Assembly (NCBI RefSeq): GCF_030272615.1 | Contig: NC_081412.1 | Location: forward strand, 144,731,247-144,795,246 | Direction of reading: 5' to 3' | Length of the DNA: 64,000 bases | DNA from: Cryptomeria japonica | Taxonomy: Eukaryota; Streptophyta; Pinopsida; Cupressales; Cupressaceae | Shown: positions 33,813-44,901 of the stretch, one piece after another | How the letters are laid out: each line of letters begins with the position of its first letter | Numbering within the stretch: position 1 is the first letter of the stretch | Made by a program: the position numbers and the translations under genes | The notes under the pieces: generated by a model | The model's database searches: none | What the model saw: the letters and a program-made list of their open reading frames with translations, nothing else | Told to the model about the DNA's origin: nothing

Positions 33813-35684
33813 TTGCCTATGGAAGACAAACACGAAATAACTCTGCTTCCTAAAACATGTCCTCATGCTTGGATAGAGACATTTTGGGATCCAAGCTCCG
33901 AATCCGATACAAGCAGTTCGGATAGTGACACCATAGATGTTCATATCTTTACCATATCAGCCCTCTCTCTCCTTACAACTGATGATGACATGCCCCTCAT
34001 CTACCCCCAGCTTATCCAACATGATCAACAAGAACCGCTCACATTGGACTATTTTCAAAATGACGAAGCAATTGCAGAATTCCTTGGACTACGGGAAGGC
34101 ATACCACAAGGTGATCATAAGGTAGGATTTTCTATTGACCTAGATTCCATGACATATTTTGGGGAGTCAACTCCCTCTTCCAGTCATCAAAATGAAAAAA
34201 GAAAAGAAATAGTAAAAATTCAAAAGAATAGATCTTTGGGTGAAAACCGTAAGGCACTCTCTGATCATACAAAAGTCAAAATAAAAGACGTACCTGCGGG
34301 TGAAAACCTCTCTGAGGTGCCCAAAGGTGGAAGAGTGGACATACCCCTATCAAGTCAGGACAAATCAACATTGCTTGTGGAAATGACCGAGGAAATCAAT
34401 TTGGGTACACTTGACAACCCTAAGGTCATTCATTTTGCCACTTCTCTCTCACAACAGGAAAAAATAGATTTTGTCAATTTCTTTCTTGAGAAGAAGATCA
34501 ACTTTGCATGGTCCTATGCAGATATGCTTGGCCTCGATCCAGAATTGGTTCTTCATCATTTGCCACTAAAAGCTGATGCCAAGCCTGTCAAACAAAAACT
34601 TAGAAAGATGCATCCTCAGGTGGCTCTTTTGGTCAAAGTGGAACTAAAAAAATTACTAGATGTGGGCTTCATTAGACCCATTGATTATGCAGTCTGGATT
34701 TCAAATTTAGTACCAGTTAGCAAAGTAACTGGGGGCATCAAAATCTGCACAAATTTTAGGGATCTCAATAAAGCATGCCCTAAGGATGATTTTCCATTGC
34801 CAAACATAGACATCATAGTGGACATGACTGCCGGATATGAGATGCTTTCATTGATGGATGGTTTCTCTGGCTATAACCAAATTCACATTGCTCCTAAAGA
34901 TCAGCATAAGACAGCATTCACCTGTGCTTGGGGTACCTACTATTGGAATGTGATGCCCTTCGGTCTTAAAAATGCAGGTGCAACATATCAAAGAGCAATG
35001 ACGACAATTTTTCATGATTTCATGCACACTTTGATGGAGGACTATGTTGATGACTTGTTATGCAAATCTGTCACCAGAGATAGTCATCTGGCCATCCTGG
35101 GCCCAATCTTTGACCGAATGGAGACCTACAAACTTAGGCTCAATCCAAAGAAGTGTGTCTTTGGTGTCACAGCTGGCAAGTTACTAGGGTACACTGTTTC
35201 TCACAGAGGTATTGAGGTCGACCCTGCCAAAGTCAAAGCAATAATGGATATGCCTCCACCTTCAAACCTCCAGCAATTAAGAATTCTGCAAGGAAAGCTC
35301 CAGTCAATCCGCCACTTCATAGCTCAGTTGGCTGACAAATGTCATCCATTCCAGCATCTATTGCATAAAGGTGTTGCTTTCAAATGGGCTGAGCAATGTC
35401 AATCAACCTTTCAAGCTCTTAAAGAATATTTGTTGTCGCCACCTATTCTAATGCCTCCAATAGAAGGAAAGCCATTTTTATTGTATATTTCTGCAACTGA
35501 AATGGCATTAGGAGTTCTCTTGGCCCAACAAGATGAGAACGACAAAGAGCGAACCATTTACTATATCAGCCGGACACTGGTAGGCTATGAGCTAAATTAT
35601 TCTACTATTGAAAGGGAATGCTTAGTAGTGGTATTTGCAACGCAAAAGATCCAACATTATTGGTTGCAAAAATTGATCCCTTAA
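33813..35684 (+). pseudogene. pol: Element F reverse transcriptase and first RNase H
   Basis: A 623-codon run. An acidic N-terminal region (SSESDTSSSDSDTID) leads to the reverse transcriptase (KMHPQVALLVKVELKKLLD, NFRDLNKACPKDDFPLPN, SLMDGFSGYNQIHIAP, MPFGLKNAGATYQRAM, EDYVDDLLCKS). The catalytic Asp motifs MDG and YVDD are intact. RNase H follows (KPFLLYISATEMALGVLLAQ; YISRTLVGYELNYSTIEREC). The frame is lost near 35655-35670 by a small deletion and continues in another frame. This is the best-preserved enzyme in the window. Confidence 0.9.
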
Positions 35685-36475
35685 AATATTTGCTTAGCCG
35701 AGCAGCTTTGATGGGTCGCCTAGCAAAATGGGTCATGATTCTCAGTGAATTTGACATTGAATATATGGAGCAAAAGGCGATAAAAGGACAAGTCATAGCA
35801 GATCACCTTGCAGAGGCTCCTATTTCTGATGATCATCCCATGTTGACCGATTTTCTAGATGAATCAGTCTTTTCTTTCACATCCTATAATGAATGGAAGT
35901 TATACTTTGATAGGTCCCATACTAAGTTTGGGTCCGGAGTCGGCATCTTGTTTGTCACCCCTCAAGGTGATGCTATTCCAAAGTCCTACATAATAACTTT
36001 TCACTATACCAATAACATTACAGAGTATGAAGCACTGGTTATAGGACTTCGAGTAGCAGTCCACTGGAACATCACGCATTTGCAAGTCTATGGAGATTCT
36101 CAATTAGTCATCTGACAAGTGAATGATGACTATGAAACAAAAGATGAAAAGCTTATTCCCTATAAGCATATGGTAGATTTCTTCAAGACCAAATTCATGG
36201 CTATCCATTTCAGTCAAGTTCCAAGAATGCAAAACAAGTCGGCAGATGCAATGGCTACGATTGCCTCCATGTTAAATATGCCAAACAATATGGACAAATG
36301 TGAATTTTTAGTTGAACAATTGTTGGTTCCTTCTTTTGACATTCCGACGGTGGATGTCATGTGCATTCTTGTTGGTCCCAACTCCCCATGGTACAATGAT
36401 GTATATCAATATTTGAAATCCCAAACCTTACCACCCAACCTTTCCGCTAACCAACACCGAGCCTTTATTCGATAG
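35660..36475 (+). pseudogene. pol: Element F second (archaeal-type) RNase H
   Basis: Starts VAKIDPLKYLLSRAALMGR. The extra RNase H reads WKLYFDRSHTKFGSGVGILF, ITEYEALVIGLRVAV and LQVYGDSQLVI, then a TGA, QVNDDYETKDEK and NKSADAMATIASML. The D-E-D-D pattern is visible. A second RNase H after the connection domain is characteristic of the Tat branch of Ty3/gypsy. The TGA at 36114 falls where relatives have Arg or Asn. Confidence 0.87.
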
Positions 36476-37650
36476 ACAGCCAAATATGTCATCATCGCCG
36501 ACACCCTTTACCGTCATTCCTTTGACCATACCCTCCTTAGGTGTTTGGATTCTGATGAAGCACAAACAGCTTTACATGAGGTTCATGATGGTATATGTGG
36601 GGGCCATTTCAATGGTCTAAGCTTAGCCAAAAAGTTGATTCGTGCTGGGTATTATTGGCCCACTCTGGAAAAAGATGTTCATGATTTTGTTAAGAAGTGC
36701 TACAAATGCCAGATTCATGGAAACTACATTCATGCACTAGCCCAAGAGCTTCATTCTGTCATATCTCTGTGGCATTTTTCTCAATGGGGATTGGATCTTA
36801 TTGGCAAGATTCACCCGACATTTGCAAATGGACACAAGTTCATCATTACAGCCACAGAGTATTTTACAAAATGGATCGAGGCTATCCCCATGACCTATAT
36901 CACGGGTGTCCAAATTTCAAAATTCTTGCTGAATTATATCATATGCCGGTATGGGGTTCCCCTTGCCATAGTCACAGATAATGGTCGTCCCTTCAAGAAT
37001 AAAGATGTCAAGGAACTTTGTGACAAATTTCATATCCAACACCATTTCTCCAGTCCATAATATCCATAGGGGAATGGTCAAGCCGAAGCATCCAATAAAA
37101 CCATTATCAAGATCCTGAAAAAGGTTGTTAATGATGCTGGTCGAGATTGACATGTTCAGTTGAATCCAGCACTATGGGCTTATCGCACTTCTATTCGCAC
37201 ACCTACTAGTGCAACACCTTATTCCTTGGTGTATGGTGCGGAAGCTATTTTACCTTTGGAGGTGGAGATTCCTTCCTTGCATGTTTCCTTGCAACATCTG
37301 ATTGATGACGAGACACACAGAGTCTCTCGGTTGCATCAGCTTGAGATGTTAGATGAGAAATGTCAGACAGCTCTGACACATTTGCAAGCATATCAAAACC
37401 GTCTCCATCGCTCTTATAATAAGAAGGTCAAAGGGTGACACTTCGAAGTGGGAGACCTGGTTTTAAAGGCAAACCCTAAGAATGCATAGTCTACTGACAT
37501 CATCAATGGTAAATTTGAACCTAATTGGGTTGGTCCTTTCATAGTAACTGCAGCATATGGCTCAGAGGCATATTAGCTTGCTACCCCAGAAGGTGAACCT
37601 CTGTCCGATCCTATAAACAACATGCATCTTCACAAGTACTGGGCATAATT
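36476..37650 (+). pseudogene. pol: Element F integrase
   Basis: HHCC zinc finger (HEVHDGICGGHFNG, CYKCQIHGNYIH) then the core with DDE residues: WGLDLIGKI, AIVTDNGRPFKN and GNGQAEASNKT. The C-terminal part contains ANPKN and FEPNWVGPFIVTAAYGSEAY, a GPY/F-like segment, and ends near HLHKYWA. No chromodomain follows, as expected for non-chromoviral gypsy. Stops lie at 37060, 37066, 37148, 37436, 37486 and 37573. The TGA at 37148 stands where a Trp (RDWH) is expected. Confidence 0.87.
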
Positions 37651-37680
37651 TTCTATCAGTACTTCTTCAAATATGATCCT

Positions 37681-37800
37681 GAAAAAATACAAAAAAATCA
37701 AAAAGAGAAAAAATACAAAAAAATCAAAAGGAGAAAAAATACAAAAAAATCAAAAAGAGAAAAAAAAAATGAAAAAAAGAGAAAAAGAAAAAGAGCAAAA
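37681..37800 (+). repeat. 26-bp A-rich tandem repeat
   Basis: The unit opens GAAAAAATACAAAAAAATCA. It is repeated about three times, then decays into AAAAAGAGAAAA runs. Confidence 0.85.
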
Positions 37801-38142
37801 AGAGAAAAGAAAAATGATTCGCCCTCTACTGAAAACTTGGCAAATAGGTGCTTGGGGCAAGTACCTTGGTGAAAACCTGGCAAACAGGCGCCATGTGTAA
37901 AATGAGATCGTTGCTCCATCATCTATCATGACCTCTAAGCTATGCTTTTTCTCGGCCGGTTTCTCATGTCTATCTTTGTCTTGACCCAATGTCCTATTCC
38001 AGGCCTATTATTGGTCAACATCAGTGTCTTGCATATTTTGGTTGCTTGTACATATGTTTTGGTCCCTGTCTATGCATGTCCTTTAGATGCGCATTGGGTG
38101 TGTTTCCCTTGTCATGATCGATCACTGGAACTTTTGCATTTA

Positions 38143-38300
38143 AAAATGTCCTGAAAAAATCTCCAAAACATTTTAAAATGTCCTGAAAAAATCTCCAAAA
38201 CATTTTAAAATGTCCTGAAAAAATCTCAAAAACATTTAAAAATGTCCTGAAAAAATCTTCAAAAAAATCGAATAATGTCCTGAAAAAAATATCTAAAAAT
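38143..38300 (+). repeat. 32-bp tandem repeat
   Basis: Unit core is ATGTCCTGAAAAAATCTCC, about five copies with 32-33 bp spacing. Copies 1-3 are nearly identical and later ones diverge. Confidence 0.9.
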
Positions 38301-39226
38301 TGAAAAATGAAAATCCCTAAAAATCATAAAAAGTCCTTAAAAAATGAACACAGAAAACATTTCAACACATTAAAATCCAAAAAGATGCATTTTGTCAATA
38401 AAGGATCTCCTTTTCTGAATGAGACAAATCCCTGAGCATCCATCCAACAACTCGCAATTCAACATTGTGCTTTAATGAAATCATGCATAAACAGATGAAC
38501 TTGTTACTCAAACCAGACATTCCAACTGATCACAATTGTCATATCAATTGAACGTTACCATCAATATCATTTGTCCTTGTCTCTACTATCATGGGTCTTA
38601 TACAGGGTGTGGTATACTCGAAACCAGACTGTGTCCTGTCTTAGACGGGGTCCCGCATGTCCTGAAACCAGACAGCATGATCATCCTATCAGCACATTCA
38701 ACTTTTGACAACGAAGATCAAGGTGTTTGTTTGATTTGTTGGAATTTGTGCATCTTTTCTTTCTATTGATATTTGGCTTTGATCATGTTCCTATGTTGCT
38801 CGATGATGTCACTGAGTGATTTAGAGTGACCGGGATGGTTCATGGTTCTTTCTTTTTATTGTGAATGTTGTTTGTCTGCAATGTGTCTGTCTTTTGCAAA
38901 AAGGGTTGCATTTCAGCTCTGGCCATGATGCTCTGCATCCACTTTGTTACATTAAATAAAGGTTCTCACCTACTTATGTGCACTCGTGAAAGCAAGTTTT
39001 TCTTCATCTCTAACTGTCCTCTATCTAATTTCTTCTTACTAACATTTCTTCCATCAGTCTTGGCAGTCTGTTCGATCCTATCGTCTCCTATCATTCTTAT
39101 TGATCAATTGGCCTCTTTTCTGAGTTTTTCCAGCCAATTCCTCGAGGGGGCATGCATATGTCATTATTATTATCTAGGGCATTTTCATTAAGTTATTTGA
39201 AACAACGCTTAGAATCACATTGTCTC

Positions 39227-39240
39227 AAAGAGGGGCAAAA
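39227..39240 (+). other. Polypurine tract of element F
   Basis: AAAGAGGGGCAAAA directly precedes the 3' LTR at 39241. Confidence 0.85.
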
Positions 39241-40806
39241 TGTAGACACCTAAAAATGGTCAACGCTTGCGGAGTCATACTTTAACATTTGCGCATTACC
39301 TCATTTTAGGTTTTGCATCGCATTAACATTTCTCCTATGATTCGTACTTGATTTTTATCATTTGCGAACATCGAGTCATTCTTCTACATTCTTCAATTGT
39401 TTCGCTCTCAAATTTGGTCTTGTCGACAACAATCTTCAATCATGATTTTGGTCAGTCTTATCTTATTGCATCAACATGCATGCTCATTTGTCATCATTTT
39501 GGACATCGTCAATCCTAATTAGGGTTTTGTCCTCCTGTCAATCTTGCGATTGATTTGTCATCAATCATTGTCCTCTTATCAATCTTGTCATCTGGCGATC
39601 GATTTATCATTAATCCTGATCATTTTCAATCTTGTCATTTAAACGATCAATTTGTCATCGATTCTTGTCATGTTCGATCTTGTCATTTTGCGATTGATTT
39701 GTCATCGATCGTGGTCATTTTCAATATTGTCATTTGGCAATTTATTTTGTCATCAATCCTTGTCTTTTTGTCAATCTTGTCATTTTGTGATTAATTTACC
39801 ATTGATCATTGTCTGTCTCAATTGTGTCAATTTGGATCAATTAGTCATTGTTCCTCGTCAATTGGCGCATTTATCAATCAAATCATTTATCACATTGGTC
39901 ATTTATTGATTCAAAATCATGATCGATATCAATTATCTTCAATCAAGGCCTAATTGTCATTCTCGCATTCCTAATTCATCTTCTAAGGTTTCGTGATTTA
40001 ATCATTTAACCTTGTGTGTCATTTCTTCCTTTACGATTAATAAATTGTTTATTTATCCTAAGTCTTCTCATTACAATTAAATATTTATTTAATTGGCTAA
40101 TTAATTTCTCCCCTCTTTGTGAATTAATTAATAAATGAAAAATTATTAATTAATTCACTTAATTCCTATTTTCCAATTTTCTAATTTTCCTAATTTCTAA
40201 TTTCAATTTCCTTCTATTTCTCTCCTAAATTCATGGAAATGACATGTCAATTTGTCATAAATTTGTCATAATTGACAATCAATCAATTTTGACATAGAAG
40301 TTGTCATAATTTGTCATAAATCATCAATCAACAAATTTTGCATAGAAAGTGCATAATTTGTCATAATTTGTCATAATTGACATAATTGATTTGTAATTTC
40401 CATTTGAATTGAATCATGCTAATCTTGTCATCTCTCCAATTCTTCTATAAATTGGATGATCTTCATCAATCAAAGCTAATTGGTAATCAGACTATCGAAT
40501 TTCTAGTCAATCATATTTCGAGTACTCTTGATCAAAAATCTTGTCTACTTGCTTTCAATTAAGTGTGTGCACTTGTAGGTGAGATCCACAACCAAACCAT
40601 TTGAAGAGGAAAGAAGAACAATGGAGCGGCATGAAGGAGCATTCAAATCACACCTTTGGTTTTCTTAATTTCTAGTTTTGAATGTTTTATTTCATGTCTC
40701 TATTGAGTGTTGTTTAGGATAGATCATTGCAATTGTGCTTTCGTAATTGAGCTATTGATTAGTATGTTTATAATGTTTGTGATGATTTCCTATTTCCTAT
40801 GCTACA
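39241..40806 (+). repeat. 3' LTR of element F
   Basis: 1,566 bp, near-identical in length and order to 25796-27362, with TATA box at 40446-40454. The next sequence is not host DNA but another primer site and leader. Confidence 0.92.
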
Positions 40807-41676
40807 TTAATTGGTGAACCCGATGTGAACACTAACCATCTAACCTCTTTATGGTGTTTTTGAGTGCTTTCAAGTTGATTTACAGGCCAAAAACCCAAAA
40901 ACAGGGTCGTGCAGGGTTTTCTGGAGACTTCTGCGCCTATGTGAAGCAACCTGTGCCTATGTTGAGCATTCTGCACCTGTGTTGAAGACATTCTGCACCT
41001 GTGTCCTGCATTCTGCGCCTGTGTCCTGAGTTCTACGCCTGTGTAAAGTCCAGAACAGAGGTAAAAATGCAGTGTTTTACTTGAAATTTGTTTAGTTTTT
41101 GCATTCTGTTTTCTGTGCTTTGGATTTTGGTACTAATTATCTATGCAAAATCTTGGCATACACATGGCAAAGACAATAAATCAAACTACTAACATGTATT
41201 ATGTAGAATCGATAGTCAAAGACAACAAATCAAACTTCTAACTTGGGTTTTGCAGGTTGCCTTGGAGAAACAACTAAACTTGGTGTTTGTTATTAATGTT
41301 TTAGGCACCTAGTGATTTCTAATAGGTTGGAATGAACATGTTTTTGCTTTGATTGTTGAGTGTGACATTGGAGTAGGATAGTATGCTCTCATCCTTTTAG
41401 GGTGATCAGAAATCTAGATCTTTGATACCATGCTTGTGTCTTTGATTGTGTGTCTCCTTTAGAGGGTCTGCCTTCTCAACCACTTTGCTTTTGCAAGCAA
41501 GTGATAATCGTGAGAAGGGAATGACCCAAAGTGAGTACAGCTAGAATTCCTTGGCATTCTAACTCACTATTAAAAAATACCCGATGAGCGAAAGCTTTGA
41601 AGGAAGGGTTACGTGGGAATTGCAGTTACTTGGGAAGTGATGACCCTTGAACTCTTTCTCATATCAACATCTAAGT
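40807..41676 (+). repeat. Second, truncated copy of F leader
   Basis: 870 bp colinear with 27363-28252, including primer site TGGTGAACCCGATGTGAAC (40812-40830), six rather than seven 20-bp repeats (40930-41046), and the hairpin (41360-41430). It ends at CTAAGT and runs straight into element D ORF2. It looks like the start of a second F copy whose remainder was deleted, together with several hundred bases of D. Confidence 0.88.
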
Positions 41677-43334
41677 GAATAGTGAGAGAAATCATGGAAG
41701 GAAAATTGATCACCGAAGAATCTAGCAGCAAGGAATTTCAGATTGTGGACAAGCTGCTCTTGGATGAGTTTAGCCTGGAGAAGATCAAAGTTGTTGAGGT
41801 TGGTTTGAATAATGTTGATTTGTAGAAGGTCAAAGAATTGGAAGGCAAAGGTCTGAACCTATGGACCGAATTTCTTTGGTTCAACAATGTAGAGGTTATC
41901 AGGGTGATTCTTAGCTATGTGTGAGATAACTACATCATGTTGGATAAACCCTATCTGATCATGAAGAAAATAATTTCTATGGTCACCAACTTGTGTTACA
42001 ATGGAGAAGTTATGGAAAAGAAGTCAATCTTGGACAGAGAAGTGGAAGTCCTAACCAACATGAAGGGTGATCAATGATCTCTAATCATTAACACAATCAT
42101 CAATCCTGTGGTGAGGCATGTTGCCTATGGAATCTTATAAAATATATTTCATAAATAGGGAAAGTGTCACCTCGACAATTGTAGTATATATGGAACATAT
42201 GCTTGTGATGGAGAACAAATCATTCATCTTGTGTGAATTAATGAAAAAATTGTTGTTAGAGAACATTAAGATGACAAAAGAGAAGAATTATGCTTTTCGG
42301 TTTGTGTCATTGCTTATAAGTTTTATTATGTATTATTTGTAGTCCCTTCTGGCAAAAGATGATGTCATATGGAAGTCTAGTGTTCTTATTGCAAGATTTA
42401 TATTTAGATATTTGAACAATTTGGCTAAAAAAGAAGAATTTTGTAGTGGCTATTTCAAATCATTTGTGGATATGTAGAGTGTTGGCCTAGTTTTTGTGTC
42501 TTTCTCTTCTGGTTTTGGAGATTTGTCCTTTGAAAAGAAGAAAAGGAGACTGTTCCTGTTAGTGTTTCAAAGTCAAAGAGAAGCAAGGTGGAACATGTTG
42601 TGGTGATTGATGATCTAGAATCCCCTGTAGTAAGAATAATTTTGAAAGTTGGAGAGCAGGTAGCTGGAAACTCAGATGATGAGTGTAATTTTCTAAAATT
42701 GGTTGACAATATAGATAGAATCAAGAAGATTGGCATGAAATGGTTGACTTTAGTTGAGTTAGACAGAATTGAGAGCATTTTGATGAAGTATTTGATCTAG
42801 AACAACATAAGACCTGAAGATATCAATAGTCTTCTCCCATAATCTTTGAATAAGGTTCTAAAAGAAAGAATGTATAAGTAGTTAGTTGAAGTAAAAGGCC
42901 TAGATATTCAGAATTTGCTAAATGAGTGCATCATTGCACAAAAGAACTTTTTGACATGTATTGAGGAATTAATAGATTATATCCACAATTTTAGCAAAGT
43001 TTACATATATTGTATGTCTTGGTCAATAGCTGTAGTGAAGCACAAAGGTAATATTGATGCTATTGAAGATGAACTAGCAAGTCTAGGATAGCCTTTTGAT
43101 TTTCTGAATGATAAGGATGGTCAAAAAAGGAAAATAGATAATTCTCTTCAAGCTAAGCTCCTTCTATTGGAAAGGCAGAAAGAAGACTTTGTGAGCATGT
43201 TTTGGAAATTTAAGGAAATTGTTCAAGTTAAGATAGAGCACTTTTTAGTATTGCTTGAGAATGTAGTTGAATATGAGAAGAATCCAACTGTGGTAGATAA
43301 TTTTTTAAATTCAGTTGATCTGATGGTTGAGTGA
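41677..43334 (+). pseudogene. Element D ORF2: distant relative of B ORF2, unknown function
   Basis: Begins inside the gene after the F insertion. The readable pieces are EIMEGKLITEESSSKEFQ, VEVIRVILSYV, NYIMLDKPYLIMKKI and ISMVTNLCYNGEVMEKK. They line up by pattern with EEVVRVVLSKAHGEFLWLD and AIRAVTDL of B. The middle is badly broken (42060-42560). The C-terminal third is cleaner and coiled-coil-like (ERQKEDFVSMFWKFKEIVQV), as in B. Stops and shifts are numerous. No enzyme motif is seen. Homology to B ORF2 is inferred from pattern and position, not from strong identity. Confidence 0.5.
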
Positions 43335-43524
43335 AGAAGTATTTAAATAAGTATCAAACTGGATATACATTCTTGGGAACTTATTCTTTTGGATCTATAG
43401 GAAAAAATACTAGCTTATATTTTTGAAGAGAAGCTAAAAGTTCTTGTGTGAGATTTAAATTTGGAAATTTTTTATTGTAATATATTTGTTCTTTCCTTTT
43501 TCATCACATGAATCCTTTGTCCTT

Positions 43525-43651
43525 GATGTCAAAAGGGGGAGAAAGGAATAAAAATTCAAGGAATGTTGATTTGAGGAATTGCATGAGTAAGGAGGAGTTG
43601 TGCAGTTAAATGTTTTGAATATATTTTTTCATCAATGACAAAGGGGGAGAT
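43525..43651 (+). other. Two polypurine tracts of element D
   Basis: GATGTCAAAAGGGGGAG (43525-43541) and AATGACAAAGGGGGAGAT (43635-43651) lie ~110 bases apart. The second abuts the 3' LTR. The arrangement repeats that in element B. Confidence 0.75.
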
Positions 43652-44900
43652 TGTTAGACTTGTGTGAATAATATTGTCAATTATGTCAAACCAGTCCTCC
43701 AGTTTTGGACTGGACAGTGTATGAGGTCCAGATATTAGTCTAGATGTTATAGATGTTATGGATGTTATGTTTGTTGTGAATATTGAATGCAATTAGTAAG
43801 TATGTGCAATTCAGATGTTGCATTTTTTGTCAAAAGGTACTATGCACCATGGATTGTCCTTGAGTTCTCATTGATCCGAGTATCCTAGTGTTAGGAGTTC
43901 TCAAGGATCTCGATATCAGTTATGTGTCCTGGTGTTAGTAGTCTTGGTAATTATCAGAAGTATCTCTTCAAGTTTTGCATTGTGTTTTTCTTGGCATGCA
44001 TGGAGTCTATGTTTTGGAGATATTGGGCTTCATCTTGTGATATGGGGTCGGTATTCTTGGGTCCAGATGACTCTATCCCTTTTCAATAATCTTGATATAT
44101 GCATTGGAAATCAGAGTATGTAAAGGAAGTGTGTAGAAGTCTTGTGGAGGTTGACATGAGCTTATTGATAATGTGTTGGTCTTGGCCGACCCACTATTTT
44201 GTATTTGTATCCTCCGGTATATATACATATACATGTGTAGTAGCATAAGGTGAATTAAACAAGAGATTGAGTGTGTGATATGTAAAAGAAAGTTGGAAAC
44301 AAAGATAGTAATGTGTGTGAAGTGTGAGTTGTGCACAAAAAAGGTAGATAGTGTTGCAGTAGTGAAGTATTCCTTTACCGGACCTGTTGCAGGACAGTTG
44401 TGTAGAGATCTCTAACCGAATATATTGTAGAGTTTGAGATTTGTAATTTGAGCATAACCTTGGAATTGATCCCATGCATTCAAAGATGTAAACCTTTTTA
44501 GTTCACCCTCTTTAGTTGTAGTGAGCATTCTAACAGTTAGCCATCTCTTTGTATATCTATAGTGAGCAATCTGGCAGTAAGGCACCCAACAATGAGCCAC
44601 CCAGCATTGAGCCACCTCCTTGTAAAATCAAATATAACTAGTTATATTCTCTTGAGAGTTAACACTCTTCATGGTTTTTCCCATTTGGTTTTTCCACATA
44701 TAAAATCCCATATTTATCTTGTGGTTGTGTTATTCATGTTTATTTTGTATTAGCTACTTTATATCACTCAAGTTTGTTTGATATTTTTGTGGATAGTTAT
44801 TATTGGTGAAAATTTGTTTTTCTTTAATCTATGGGAATATTGATTCAGCCCCCCCCCCCCCCCACCTCTTAGTGTTCTGGTGTTTTCAACTTGATCAACA
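43652..44900 (+). repeat. 3' LTR of element D
   Basis: 1,249 bp, TGTTAGACTT to GATCAACA. It contains a short GATGTTAT minisatellite (about 43743-43775) that the 5' copy lacks, a TATA-like run near 44218, and a 15-base C run at 44849-44863. Confidence 0.82.
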
Positions 44901-44901
44901 A

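Larger units (their letters stand above)
37651..39226 (+). other. Element F 3' untranslated region with two tandem arrays
   Basis: No coding content. An A-rich array with a 26-bp period (starts 37681, 37707, 37733) runs to about 37810. A second array with a 32-bp period has ATGTCC at 38146, 38178, 38210, 38242 and 38275. Hypervariable tandem repeats in the 3' UTR are known for Tat/Ogre elements and can seed satellites. Confidence 0.75.
25796..41676 (+). mobile_element. Element F: Ty3/gypsy Tat-type element plus extra leader copy
   Basis: The layout is LTR (25796-27362), interior (27363-39240), LTR (39241-40806), then a second copy of the leader (40807-41676). In the first ~345 aligned LTR bases I count about 12 substitutions and one indel, so F is young. 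The interior carries gag, protease, a G-patch-like motif, reverse transcriptase, RNase H, a second RNase H and integrase without chromodomain. The dual RNase H marks the Tat lineage. The left flank is GACAT, with no matching right flank because the right end is a truncated leader. Many stops interrupt the frames. Confidence 0.9.
3126..44900 (+). mobile_element. Element D: copia-type LTR element with unfamiliar ORFs, hosting C and F
   Basis: D is bounded by LTRs 3126-4278 and 43652-44900, both starting TGTTAGACTTGTGTGAA. The flanks GAAGA (3121-3125) and AAAGA (44901-44905) make a one-mismatch 5-bp target-site duplication inside element E's gag. Its parts are: primer site 4281-4292, ORF1 start at 25116 (displaced by C), ORF1 zinc knuckles cut at 25795 by F, ORF2 41677-43334, and two purine tracts before the 3' LTR. 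No reverse transcriptase or integrase is visible in D-derived sequence, though several hundred bases are missing at the F junction. The layout matches element B. Confidence 0.75.

Noticed and set aside
33455..33944. Minus-strand frames opposite F's protease/linker
   Set aside because: Antisense shadows of the plus-strand coding region, which has clear protein motifs.
37698..37989. Minus-strand Phe-rich frames
   Set aside because: Reverse of the A-rich 26-bp array; no protein-like composition.
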